In this document: positions 8,553-16,895 of the stretch, one piece after another
Numbering within the stretch: the stretch's first letter is position 1
Layout: every line of letters begins with the position of its first letter
Source: Chitinophagales bacterium
GTDB taxonomy: Bacteria; Bacteroidota; Bacteroidia; Chitinophagales; Saprospiraceae
Length of the DNA stretch: 64,000 nucleotides
Assembly: GCA_013298955.1 (NCBI GenBank)
Contig: JAAFJT010000008.1
Span: 1-64,000, forward strand
Direction: 5' to 3'
Notes under the pieces: generated by a model
Database searches by the model: none
What the model was told of the DNA's origin: nothing
What the model saw: only the letters and a program-made list of their open reading frames with translations
Made by a program: the position numbers and the translations under genes

Positions 8553-9560
8553 CTATAAACCGATTTTAGCGGATATATCCAACATCTTATCAATGCAAAC
8601 ACGTCCTTCTCGAATCACGCGCTCTGATAACGTGATTTCGGGTAATTCATATTTTAAACACAAATACAATTTTTCTAATGTGTTTAAACGCATATGAGGG
8701 CATTCATTGCAAGCGCAATTGTTGGTTGGCGGTGCGGGAATAAACAATTTGTGTGGAGATGCCTTCTGCATTTGGTGTAAAATGCCCGGTTCGGTTGCTA
8801 CAATGAACTCTTTTGCGGCATCTGTTTGTGTAAATTTCAATAAACCAGAAGTCGAACCAATATAATGGGCTTTCTCCAATAAAGGAGCTTCACATTCGGG
8901 ATGCGCAATCAACTTCGCTTGCGGATGCCGCACCATTAATTTGGTAATTTTTTCATTGGAAAAAATCTCATGTACCATACACGCGCCATTCCACAAGACC
9001 ATCTTTCGACCCGTTTGCTTGATAAGATACGCTCCAAGGTTTTTATCAGGCGCGAAAATAATTTCTTTATCGGCGGGAATGCTGCGAATAATGGCTTCCG
9101 CGTTGCTCGAAGTGCAACAAATATCGGTCAATGTTTTCAATTCCGCCGTACAATTGACGTAACTCACCACCACATGATTGGGATGTTTTTCCTTAAATTT
9201 GCGAAAAAGCGGTGCAGGCGCGGAATCCGCTAACGAACAACCCGCTTTCAAATCAGGTAACAACACTTTTTTTTGGGGCGAAAGCATTTTAGCCGTTTCC
9301 GCCATAAAATGTACGCCCGCGAATACAATCATATCCGCTTTGGTTTTGGCAGCCTGTTGCGAAAGTTGCAAACTGTCGCCGATGTAGTCGGCTACATCTT
9401 GAATTTCGGAATCTTGGTAATAATGCGCCAAAATGACGGCATTTTTCTGGGTTTTAAGCAATTGAATCTCCTCCAACAAGTCCAAAGTGGGACTTATGTG
9501 CATGTCTAAATAGCCTTTTTGCTTTAATTTAGATTTTGCGGCAGTAATCGTAGTCTGCAT
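8553..9560 (-). CDS. nadA: quinolinate synthase NadA
   Basis: Condenses iminoaspartate with dihydroxyacetone phosphate to quinolinate in de novo NAD synthesis, using a 4Fe-4S cluster. The 335-residue length is normal. Family blocks: [36 protein letters not shown] and [13 protein letters not shown]. Cluster cysteines are visible in [13 protein letters not shown] and the [10 protein letters not shown] block near residue 285. nadB and nadC are not in the window, so it appears to be a single-gene unit. Confidence 0.96.
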   Translation of the reverse strand: MQTTITAAKSKLKQKGYLDMHISPTLDLLEEIQLLKTQKNAVILAHYYQDSEIQDVADYIGDSLQLSQQAAKTKADMIVFAGVHFMAETAKMLSPQKKVLLPDLKAGCSLADSAPAPLFRKFKEKHPNHVVVSYVNCTAELKTLTDICCTSSNAEAIIRSIPADKEIIFAPDKNLGAYLIKQTGRKMVLWNGACMVHEIFSNEKITKLMVRHPQAKLIAHPECEAPLLEKAHYIGSTSGLLKFTQTDAAKEFIVATEPGILHQMQKASPHKLFIPAPPTNNCACNECPHMRLNTLEKLYLCLKYELPEITLSERVIREGRVCIDKMLDISAKIGL

Positions 9561-9734
9561 GGTTTTATATTTTTTTTACGATGGGTTCTGTGATTTGCTT
9601 TCTCAAACCTATTAACGTGAATTGCGGGAAAATAGTTTAGTTCGTTTAATTAAAAAACAAAGTGCGTTTGGAGCAAAGAAAATATTATGAGGGCGCAACA
9701 GTCAAGAAATCAGCCATTTCTTTTTTTTGAAAAT

Positions 9735-9871
9735 GCGATACAAATTGGAACACGGATGACGCGGATTGGGCGGATTTTCGCGGATTTTCGCGGATTTTTC
9801 ATTTTCGTACAAAAATAAAAAATCCGCGAAAATCCGCCCAATCCGCGTCATCTGTGTTCCAATAGTATCGC
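9735..9871. repeat. A-family palindrome, copy 2
   Basis: Outer GCGATAC/GTATCGC and inner GGAACACGGATGACGCGG arms pair across a short loop. It lies in the 417-base spacer between divergent nadA and the symporter operon. The right flank CAACTTTCTCAAAAGCGAAA resembles the right flank of copy 4. Confidence 0.92.
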
Positions 9872-9933
9872 AACTTTCTCAAAAGCGAAAATTGCTATTG
9901 GGAAATAAATTACCCGACTACGATGCGTTTTGC

Positions 9934-9941
9934 TACTTTTG
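9934..9941 (+). promoter_or_regulatory. -7 promoter element TACTTTTG
   Basis: Matches TAnnTTTG, 37 bases upstream of the small ORF that precedes the symporter. No clear -33 TTG at the ideal distance. Confidence 0.5.
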
Positions 9942-9977
9942 TGCTTGCAACTTTTGTTTCTCAATTATCTAAAAATC

Positions 9978-10091
9978 ATGGAAGATAAACCACCTCTTTT
10001 TCGTACTTGGCAACAGATGTACGTATTTGTCCTCTGTTTTCATGCCGTATTATTAACGGCATTTTACCTAATTACCAAAATATTATCTTAA
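9978..10091 (+). CDS. 37-residue single-pass membrane protein
   Basis: Not in the ORF track. Reads MEDKPPLFRTWQQMYVFVLC, continues FHAVLLTAFYLITKIL and ends Ser-stop: a short polar N-terminus with an Arg, then one membrane helix of about 20 residues. Its TAA overlaps the symporter ATG as TAATG, which implies translational coupling. It follows a TACTTTTG promoter at a normal leader distance. Small helper subunits of sodium symporters are known in other families, so a partner role is likely but inferred. I do not recognise a named family. Confidence 0.7.
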   Translation: MEDKPPLFRTWQQMYVFVLCFHAVLLTAFYLITKILS

Positions 10092-11791
10092 TGCACTACA
10101 TTGATTGGTCTATTTTAATTGGCTCACTCGTTTGTATCACGGCTTACGGGCTTTGGAAAACGCGAGGCAAACAGGATATGCACACGTATCTCGTCGGACA
10201 TAAAGACCTCAAATGGTGGACGATTGGGCTTTCCATCATGGCAACTCAGGCAAGTGCTATCACTTTTCTATCGACCACAGGGCAAGGTTATGAAGATGGG
10301 ATGCGTTTTGCCCAATTTTATATTGGTTTGCCAGTGGCAATGGTGGTTTTGAGTGCGTTTTTCCTGCCGATTTATTATCGCCTCCAAGTAATGACCGCAT
10401 ATCAATACCTCGAACAACGGTTTGATTTGCGCTTGCGGAGTTTCACTGCTTTTTTGTTCCTCGTGCAGCGCGGCATGGGGGCAGGTTTGACGATTTCCGC
10501 GCCTGCCATTGTCCTTTCGACCTTATTAGGCTGGGATTGGGTGGCGACCAACCTTTTTTTAGGCACATTTGTCATCGTTTATACTGTTTTTGGCGGTTCA
10601 GATGCCGTCAGTGTTACGCAACAGCAACAAATGATTGTCATTTTGGGTGGTTTATTATTCGCTTTCGCGCTGATGATAGCCCGTTTGCCGCCAGATGTTT
10701 CGGTTTTGGACGCGGCAAGAGTCGCAGGTAAATTAAACAAAACCAATATATTAGATTTCAGTTTTGATTGGCAAAATAAATATACGTTTTGGTCAGGAAT
10801 GTTGGGCGGCACGTTTTTATTTTTGAGTTATTTCGGCACAGACCAATCCCAAGTACAACGCTATTTATCTGGAAAAACGATGATAGAAAGTCGTTTGGGG
10901 TTGTTATTCAATGGTTTAGTAAAAGTGCCGATGCAATTTTTAGTGTTGATGGTGGGTGTCATGATGTTTATTTTTTACCAATTCAACCGCGCACCGATTC
11001 ATTTCAATGAAAAAAATGTAGCTAAAATTGCCACTTCTACCGAATTTAAACAATTGGAAAACCAATATCAGCAAGTTTTTGAGGCAAAAAAAACAGCCGT
11101 GTATCAGATGATAGATGGTTTTCACCAAAAAAATCCTGTTATCGTGGATGCTGCCAAAGCCAAAGTATTGGATTATCAAAAACAAGAACAACAAATTCGG
11201 ACGGCGGTTAAAAAATCCATCAAAACCGCAGATGCAAGCGCGGAAACCAATGATAGAGATTATACATTTATCACTTTTGTCATGCAAAATTTGCCTGTGG
11301 GCGTGATTGGTATTTTATTGGCGGTGATTTTTGCGGCGGCGATGTCTTCCACCGCTGCCGAATTGAACGCATTGGCAACCACGACGATTGTTGATTTTTA
11401 CCAACGCCAAATCGCACCGAATCGAACAGATGCACACTATATGCTTGCTTCTCAATGGTTTACGATTGGTTGGGGGATTTTAATCATGCTTTTTGCGATG
11501 GGTTTTGCCCTGTTTCAAAACCTGATTGAAGCGGTGAATACGATTGGTTCTTTGTTTTATGGGACGATATTAGGAATTTTTGCGGTTGGTTTTTTCTTGA
11601 AAAATGTAGGTGCAAAAGCCACTTTTTGGGGCGCAGTCGTTTGTGAAACAGTGATATTATTGGTGTATCTGCATTACGGATTTGGCAATAAAGATTTTCC
11701 TTTTTTGTGGTTGAATCCTGCGGGAGCCTTTTTGACGATTGGTTTGAGCTGCCTTTTTGAACAATGGCGTAGTTCCAAAGATTTCGTTTAA
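10091..11791 (+). CDS. sodium:solute symporter (SSS family)
   Basis: A 566-residue, multi-pass inner-membrane Na+-coupled transporter. The ATG at 10091 overlaps the stop of the small upstream ORF. The track start at 10007 lies inside that ORF in another frame, and its extension is not native. Family features: GLWKTRGKQDMHTYLVGHK, WWTIGLSIMATQASAITFLSTTGQGYEDG (the SSS substrate/Na+ helix), GGSDAVSVTQQQQM and a late AAAMSSTAAELNALATTTIVDFYQR block. An unusually long hydrophilic insert of about 80 residues (about 315-395) separates two helix groups, as in other Bacteroidota SSS proteins. Substrate cannot be read from the sequence. Confidence 0.93.
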   Translation: MHYIDWSILIGSLVCITAYGLWKTRGKQDMHTYLVGHKDLKWWTIGLSIMATQASAITFLSTTGQGYEDGMRFAQFYIGLPVAMVVLSAFFLPIYYRLQVMTAYQYLEQRFDLRLRSFTAFLFLVQRGMGAGLTISAPAIVLSTLLGWDWVATNLFLGTFVIVYTVFGGSDAVSVTQQQQMIVILGGLLFAFALMIARLPPDVSVLDAARVAGKLNKTNILDFSFDWQNKYTFWSGMLGGTFLFLSYFGTDQSQVQRYLSGKTMIESRLGLLFNGLVKVPMQFLVLMVGVMMFIFYQFNRAPIHFNEKNVAKIATSTEFKQLENQYQQVFEAKKTAVYQMIDGFHQKNPVIVDAAKAKVLDYQKQEQQIRTAVKKSIKTADASAETNDRDYTFITFVMQNLPVGVIGILLAVIFAAAMSSTAAELNALATTTIVDFYQRQIAPNRTDAHYMLASQWFTIGWGILIMLFAMGFALFQNLIEAVNTIGSLFYGTILGIFAVGFFLKNVGAKATFWGAVVCETVILLVYLHYGFGNKDFPFLWLNPAGAFLTIGLSCLFEQWRSSKDFV

Positions 11792-11821
11792 ACAACGCCA
11801 AAGTCGCAGTTGCAACCTTAT

Positions 11822-11851
11822 CGTTTGGAGGATTTTAAAATCCTCTAAACG
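11822..11851. repeat. C-family palindrome, copy 1
   Basis: CGTTTGGAGGATTTTAAAAT pairs with itself and ends CCTCTAAACG. It is followed by GTTGCTGTCAATT, a flank also seen at copies 3 and 4. It may serve as the symporter's transcript end, though it lacks a T-run. Confidence 0.85.
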
Positions 11852-11876
11852 TTGCTGTCAATTCTTTCAATTGAAC

Positions 11877-12050
11877 TATACTTTGCATCGGGTGGTTTTG
11901 GATACAATTGAAACGCGGACGACGCGGATTGGGCGGGTAAGCGCGGATTTTTTTTGGAATTCAGTGCAACATTCGTGAAAATTCCCAAAAAAATCCGTGA
12001 ACATTCGCCCAATCCGCGTCATCCGCGTTCCAATTGTATCCCAAAAACTT
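11877..12050. repeat. A-family palindrome, copy 3, with M left arm
   Basis: Inner arms GATACAATTGAAACGCGGAC / CCGCGTTCCAATTGTATC. The left side carries the middle-layer motif TATACTTTGCATCGGGTGG; its right partner is degenerate. The loop sequence GGAATTCAGTGCAA is the reverse complement of the loop found in copies 6, 7 and 9. Confidence 0.9.
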
Positions 12051-12077
12051 ATCGTGCGTGAAGTGCAATTATTCACT

Positions 12078-12605
12078 TCACTTAGCTTCGTATAGCCTAA
12101 TTTTGAGTTCCAAACGAGCTTTCAACACCGCATTGCCCGCCCCCAAAGCGGCTAAAATCACTTTTGCTTCTGCCTTGTACGCTTGTCGTTTTTCAGTTGA
12201 CCAATAGGCGGGTGGCTCTTGCAAGTTGCAAATGCGGTCTGCCAATTTCACTGCCCATACCTCAATTGGTTGATTTTGAATGCGTTGCAAACTATCTTGC
12301 ATTTGTTGATGCTTGGGCAAATCCGCATTTTTGGTCAATGCCGACACGCCCGCAGCCACTCGTGCGCCAAAATGGGCTTCCACCGTTTCCAATCCAATCG
12401 GCGTATCCTCCACAACATCGTGTAATAAGGCACAAGCAATTGCCAAATCCCAATCAAAATCGGGTGTTTGCTGTCCTGCATCCATGATTTCGGCGGCTAC
12501 CATAGCCACATGAACCATGTAAGACGTTTGTTGAGTGCCGGGAAACCGTTGTTGTCCATGCGCTGCTCCAGCAAAACGAATGGCTTTATGATAAATTTCT
12601 TTCAT
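12078..12605 (-). CDS. HD-domain small alarmone hydrolase-like protein
   Basis: A 175-residue stand-alone HD domain of the RelA/SpoT hydrolase (MESH1-like) type. Metal/catalytic motifs: AHGQQRF near the N-terminus, YMVHVAMVA, the diagnostic LLHDVVEDTP, and VWAVKLADRICNL. These predict Mn2+-dependent (p)ppGpp 3'-pyrophosphohydrolase activity, with no synthetase or TGS domain. It starts 2 bases after the stop of the VWA protein gene, so the two are probably co-transcribed. A general nucleotide phosphohydrolase is the alternative. Confidence 0.82.
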   Translation of the reverse strand: MKEIYHKAIRFAGAAHGQQRFPGTQQTSYMVHVAMVAAEIMDAGQQTPDFDWDLAIACALLHDVVEDTPIGLETVEAHFGARVAAGVSALTKNADLPKHQQMQDSLQRIQNQPIEVWAVKLADRICNLQEPPAYWSTEKRQAYKAEAKVILAALGAGNAVLKARLELKIRLYEAK

Positions 12606-12607
12606 AT

Positions 12608-14773
12608 TTATCGAATAATAGAGAATTTTTTAGTCGAAACTTTTCCATCCTGTTTGCTCGTCGCGTAATACACGCCACTTGCCCAAGTGTTGACCGCGAT
12701 TTCTTTCGTCCCCGCTTTCACATCATAAAAATCTTCCATAACTTGTCCATGTACATTGGTAATGCGCAACGATTCAACCTCTTTTTTCATCTCAATATAA
12801 ATCACCGTCGAAGCAGGAATTGGGGTCAATTGAAAAGTACCCAAATCGACTTCGCTCGCAGCCGTTTTTTCGGCAAGGCGGCGACACGCATCCACATCGG
12901 TCGCATCGCGGATAAGGCGCACCATCAAATCGTTTAAATGCTCCACTTCATGTTTTTCGGTGGTTGCCTTGATGTGACCGCCGCCGATACCCGAATCATC
13001 CGTTAAGAAAACATAGGTTCCGCCAGTGGTTACGCCCAATGTTTTCATCAAATATTCGACATTTTTATCAATGCCAGAAGCAGTGATTGGGATGATGCGA
13101 ATGCCTTTCAAAGCTGCTTTTTGCATCAAAACGTGGAGTTTTTCAATATTTTTGGCTTCTAAATGCGGTGGCGCGTCCAAAATCAAGAACATAATCCGCG
13201 CTAAAGCATTTTCAGACCATTGCAAAGAATCAATCGCGGATTCTAATCCTTCTGGCACGGCTTCCTCGAAATCGCCGCCGCCATTAGCAGATTGATTGCG
13301 AATAAAATTCAAATTTTGTTTCAAACTCTTGCCAAATGGGAAAATCCGTGTCACGTATTCATCTGTAAAATCGCGGTAAAAAACACTCGCCGTGCGAATT
13401 TGCAACGCTTGATTGTTCATTTTCACGCGCCGAATCACATCCACCACTTCCGATTTGAGGTAGGCAATCTCATCGCCCATCGAACCCGTCGCATCCACCA
13501 CAAACGCAATGTCCAAACCCATCAAATGGCTGCAACTCGCAGGTATTTTCAAGGTATTAACGCTGGTTTTAAACGTTTTAGCGTTTTTAAAATCAAACGT
13601 TTTGCCTCCAAGTGCCACTTTAAACACCAAATTGTAATATTTTTCACCAAACAAACCAGACCATAATTCGGCTTTGCCCTGATTATCCGTCCGCGCTTCC
13701 CATACATTTTTGCCATCTGCGGTGTATAAACCCACTTTGGCATCCGCAATCGGTTGATTTTCATTGCCAACCACCTGCACCGAATACCGATTATCAAAAT
13801 TAAATTGCCAATTTTTATGATATGTACCAAAAGCTGTATCAAGGGAACGCAACCAAAAATCCCAATTTTTGAGGTCAGACCATTCACCTGCGGTGAGTTG
13901 ACCCGCTTTTTGTTCAGGTTCATCGGGGATAGCATCTTCGGCTTCGTCGGTTGGTTTGACAGGCATTTTTGCTTTTTCAGCTTCTGCCTTTATTTTCGAT
14001 GCTTTTTCTTCTTTTGCGGTGCTTTTCTCCTCAAACATTTTTTTAGTTTCAAGCGGAGTAAAGACTTCTTTCGGCTCCATTTTGGAGTCGAATGCCTTAT
14101 CCATTGCAGGTTCGGCAGGTTTTGCGGTTTCACTGACGACTGTTTTGCCATCCCAAGTATAATCGCCTCCGACGGTAGAAGTCGTGCTACCTATAACCGT
14201 TGTTGAAGTAACCGAAGTGCCTGATGCTGCGCCTGTTATCATCGTTGAGTAGGTAGTGGAAGCGGGCGGTGGCGGTGGAGCCGTAGGTGCCGCAGCAGTC
14301 GGTGTAACAGGGCGCGCGCCCGCTTTGCCTGTAGGCGTTGAAATGCCTCTGCTCTTTTTGGGTATTACTGCTATTGCTTTGCTGGTGATAGTCGTAGGAG
14401 CAGAAGAACGGTCCATGCTTCTTCTTTCAACCTTTCTGCCCACGACCACGACTTCGGATAATTCACTTGCATTTTTTAAAACAAAATTACAAAGCGTAAA
14501 TTTGCCTTTTTCCACCTTGACACGTTCCAATTTCTGGCTTGCAAAACCAATAAAACTGGCTTCAATCGTGTAAATGCCCTCAGGCAATGCCAATTGATAC
14601 TTGCCATTGAGGTCGGTTTGCACGCCGCGTTTGCTGGCATCCCCGACGATTTGCAAGGTTGCGCTGATTAAACCCGCGCCCGAATCGTCTGTAATCGTGC
14701 CTTGAATGCCGCTTTGCGCCTGCAAACCATTCAAAAACAAGCAAAAACTTAGAAAATAGAGTACTTTTTTCAT
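12608..14773 (-). CDS. exported VWA-domain protein with T9SS sorting tail
   Basis: A 721-residue secreted protein. The start at 14773 gives the signal peptide KKVLYFLSFCLFLNGLQAQ; the ORF extension to 14806 comes from a family B repeat. Domains: a carboxypeptidase-regulatory-like beta domain (IQGTITDDSGAGLISATLQI) at about 20-105; a Pro/Ala/Thr-rich low-complexity linker; a charged segment; a second Ig-like domain; a VWA domain starting DIAFVVDATGSMGDEIAYLK with the MIDAS D-x-T-G-S form; and a C-terminal T9SS type A sorting domain ending in WASGVYYATSKQDGKVSTKK. The tail makes it a likely substrate of the GldKLM system encoded nearby. Ligand unknown. Confidence 0.85.
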   Translation of the reverse strand: MKKVLYFLSFCLFLNGLQAQSGIQGTITDDSGAGLISATLQIVGDASKRGVQTDLNGKYQLALPEGIYTIEASFIGFASQKLERVKVEKGKFTLCNFVLKNASELSEVVVVGRKVERRSMDRSSAPTTITSKAIAVIPKKSRGISTPTGKAGARPVTPTAAAPTAPPPPPASTTYSTMITGAASGTSVTSTTVIGSTTSTVGGDYTWDGKTVVSETAKPAEPAMDKAFDSKMEPKEVFTPLETKKMFEEKSTAKEEKASKIKAEAEKAKMPVKPTDEAEDAIPDEPEQKAGQLTAGEWSDLKNWDFWLRSLDTAFGTYHKNWQFNFDNRYSVQVVGNENQPIADAKVGLYTADGKNVWEARTDNQGKAELWSGLFGEKYYNLVFKVALGGKTFDFKNAKTFKTSVNTLKIPASCSHLMGLDIAFVVDATGSMGDEIAYLKSEVVDVIRRVKMNNQALQIRTASVFYRDFTDEYVTRIFPFGKSLKQNLNFIRNQSANGGGDFEEAVPEGLESAIDSLQWSENALARIMFLILDAPPHLEAKNIEKLHVLMQKAALKGIRIIPITASGIDKNVEYLMKTLGVTTGGTYVFLTDDSGIGGGHIKATTEKHEVEHLNDLMVRLIRDATDVDACRRLAEKTAASEVDLGTFQLTPIPASTVIYIEMKKEVESLRITNVHGQVMEDFYDVKAGTKEIAVNTWASGVYYATSKQDGKVSTKKFSIIR

Positions 14774-14797
14774 TAGAACAAGATTTTTTAGATTTTT

Positions 14798-15016
14798 TAA
14801 ACACATAGTTCACATAAGGGGACATAGGACACATAGGACACATAGGGGCAATAGGGGCAATAGGGGACATAGAGGCAACCCTTCTATTTTTGGATGTAAA
14901 ATGATCAAAATCAATGTATTGAATCTAAATCATAAACAAATACATTAAAAATTTAAACTATGTGTTCTATGTCCCCTTATGTGTTCTATGTTCCCTTATG
15001 TGAACTATGTGTTTAA
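14798..15016. repeat. B-family palindrome, copy 2
   Basis: The left arm AAACACATAGTTCACATAAGG pairs with CTTATGTGAACTATGTGTTT. Inside the left arm are tandem variants (ACATAGGACACATAGG, then GGGGCAATAGG). The loop of about 90 bases is not repetitive. Confidence 0.92.
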
Positions 15017-15067
15017 AAGGAAGATGCAAATCCTGCCTAAATTGCACACGACAAAAATTTGAAAAAT

Positions 15068-15099
15068 AAAAAAAGGGGACTGTCCCTGCGGCAGCCCCC
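15068..15099 (-). terminator. terminator of the haloperoxidase-like gene
   Basis: On the minus strand GGGGCTG pairs with CAGTCCCC across CCGCAGGGA and is followed by a T-run. It lies about 105 bases past the stop at 15204. Confidence 0.65.
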
Positions 15100-15203
15100 G
15101 AAATGCTTGGTTTAGTTTGCAATGGTCGTAATAACGGATACTTAAAAAAAATATTGTGTAAATAATTATAAAAAATAATATTATGTAAAACATTATAAAA
15201 TAA

Positions 15204-16556
15204 TTACTTAGTATTTTTAGCAACTTGAAGGACTTGCCCAAGTTTATTCATAATCACTTTTGCGATTTGCTTACCCTGTTCTTTTCCATTTTCGACAGCA
15301 TCTTGAAAATGAATCCCGCCGTACAATCGAGAAGCACTTGCCTCATTTGCAGCAGCTTGGAACGACGCAAATCGACGCGCAGGCATGCCCGCATATTTTT
15401 CGGAATCGTCTGTAAATGCGATGTTATCCCCAAAACATTGGGTCAAAACAGCTGCAACAGCCATCGAAATCACGCTATGACCACTCACATACTCTGGAAA
15501 CGCGGGCGTGTGCAAAAACGATTCCCAATCTTTATCAAGATGAGCGCGAATGACAGTTATCGGACGGACGCGTTCAGAACGATATTTTTCTGCCCAAGTC
15601 GATATAAAACCATCATGTATCGTAAACGCGACTAACATGTGTACCCAAATCGTCTTGTCAAAATCCGTTTTCAACGAATCCGTCATATGACTTGTAATCT
15701 TCATCCAATGCGTACCGGGCGTTTGTCTTAATTGGTTTTTTGGAGCCTTTGTTCCAATTTTATGAAACGTATAAGAAGTATTTTCCCAAAAAAGGGCAAT
15801 TTCTTTTTGTTCTGCGGTCAGATTTTGCTGCGTTTCAACAACACTTTCCACCATTTTTCGGAAGGCACTGCCTTCTACCATTGAATACTCCGTTGCAGGG
15901 GCAGGTTTGCATTGCCGTGCCGAATCCAACACAAACGTCCGCAAATTTTGCCATTCCCACTCCACCGCAGGGAAAAATTCTGGCGGCGTGCGTTGCCATT
16001 TATCCGCGCCTAATTTAGGTGCATAAACTTTCATCTGCTTTCGGATGTCGCGGAAACTGTCTCGATTCGCATAAGCGATGACGGCATTGCAAACATTTTG
16101 AGCATATTTGTCAGAATTATCCACCACGAATTGCGCCAATCCATGCTTCAAAGCATCTGTTTTCAACTGTTTTTGTGCGATTTCTAAATCGGCGGTGATG
16201 TGCATCAACTCGCAAGCGATTTTCAAACTGGCAAGCATGGCACTTAAAGGATAGTCCATTTTGCCTCCAGCGTATTGAGTAACTCCTTGATAACCAAGTA
16301 GTTGCCCTTTGAGGGAAGGATAGTCGCGGTTATTTTGCGACACGATTTCGTATGCTCCAAGCAGCGCGTAAGCGTAAAATCTGCCTGCATGAGGCGCACC
16401 CACTCCCGTCCGATACATCAATTGCGTCATGCCATTGAGTTCCTTTCGGAAACGCGCTGCTTGCTCTTCGTTTGAACGGGCTTGCGACTTGTTTGAAGGT
16501 TGACCAGTCGCTCCACTCGCCAAAAATAAACAAAAGAGGGGGAATAGCAGCTTCAT
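15204..16556 (-). CDS. vanadium-haloperoxidase/PAP2-type phosphatase
   Basis: A 450-residue protein from the start at 16556, which begins the signal peptide KLLFPLFCLFLASGATG; the longer ORF start at 16652 adds an unlikely leader. The vanadate/phosphate site is complete: KYRSERVRP (K-x6-RP), EYVSGHS (the SGH motif) and SRLYGGIHFQDA (SR-x4-H, then D). It is exported and could be a vanadium-dependent haloperoxidase or an acid-phosphatase-like enzyme; the sequence does not decide between them. It is a single-gene unit with its own terminator. Confidence 0.88.
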   Translation of the reverse strand: MKLLFPLFCLFLASGATGQPSNKSQARSNEEQAARFRKELNGMTQLMYRTGVGAPHAGRFYAYALLGAYEIVSQNNRDYPSLKGQLLGYQGVTQYAGGKMDYPLSAMLASLKIACELMHITADLEIAQKQLKTDALKHGLAQFVVDNSDKYAQNVCNAVIAYANRDSFRDIRKQMKVYAPKLGADKWQRTPPEFFPAVEWEWQNLRTFVLDSARQCKPAPATEYSMVEGSAFRKMVESVVETQQNLTAEQKEIALFWENTSYTFHKIGTKAPKNQLRQTPGTHWMKITSHMTDSLKTDFDKTIWVHMLVAFTIHDGFISTWAEKYRSERVRPITVIRAHLDKDWESFLHTPAFPEYVSGHSVISMAVAAVLTQCFGDNIAFTDDSEKYAGMPARRFASFQAAANEASASRLYGGIHFQDAVENGKEQGKQIAKVIMNKLGQVLQVAKNTK

Positions 16557-16895
16557 TGAAGGGAGCATACCCATTTTTTTAGAACTGTTTTCAAGGAATT
16601 GAATGCCTTTTAAATAGTACATTTTTATAATGTTATTAATGACATTTATCATGCCAATTTTGTTAATGAGATTTTAATGATATGATTTTGATTGAAAAAA
16701 ATATTATTTTTTATGAAAATGAATTGTGGAAGGGTCTCTTTTGCAATATACCGCATTTAAGGTGCTTTTTTCATGCCAATAATTCCAAAACGAATCTGTA
16801 AATTTGTGTTTTATTCACGAGCGATACCATTTCGCGATACCGTTTGGAGGGGTTTCAAACCCTCCAAACAGTGTAGAACAGTCTATTTATTTAAA
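16557..16895. other. divergent spacer with C-family palindrome
   Basis: 339 bases between divergently transcribed genes. It holds AT-rich promoter-like DNA and the C-family palindrome at 16840-16872. The N-terminal extension of the ORF-track peptidase (from 16773) reads through this repeat and is not native. Confidence 0.6.
16840..16872. repeat. C-family palindrome, copy 2
   Basis: CCGTTTGGAGGGGTTTCAAA pairs with CCCTCCAAACAG. It lies 24 bases upstream of the S46 peptidase start, so it would form a hairpin in that gene's leader. Confidence 0.85.

Noticed and set aside
10007-10090. N-terminal extension of the symporter in the ORF track
   Set aside because: It overlaps the coupled 37-residue ORF in another frame; the conserved symporter sequence begins at the ATG at 10091.
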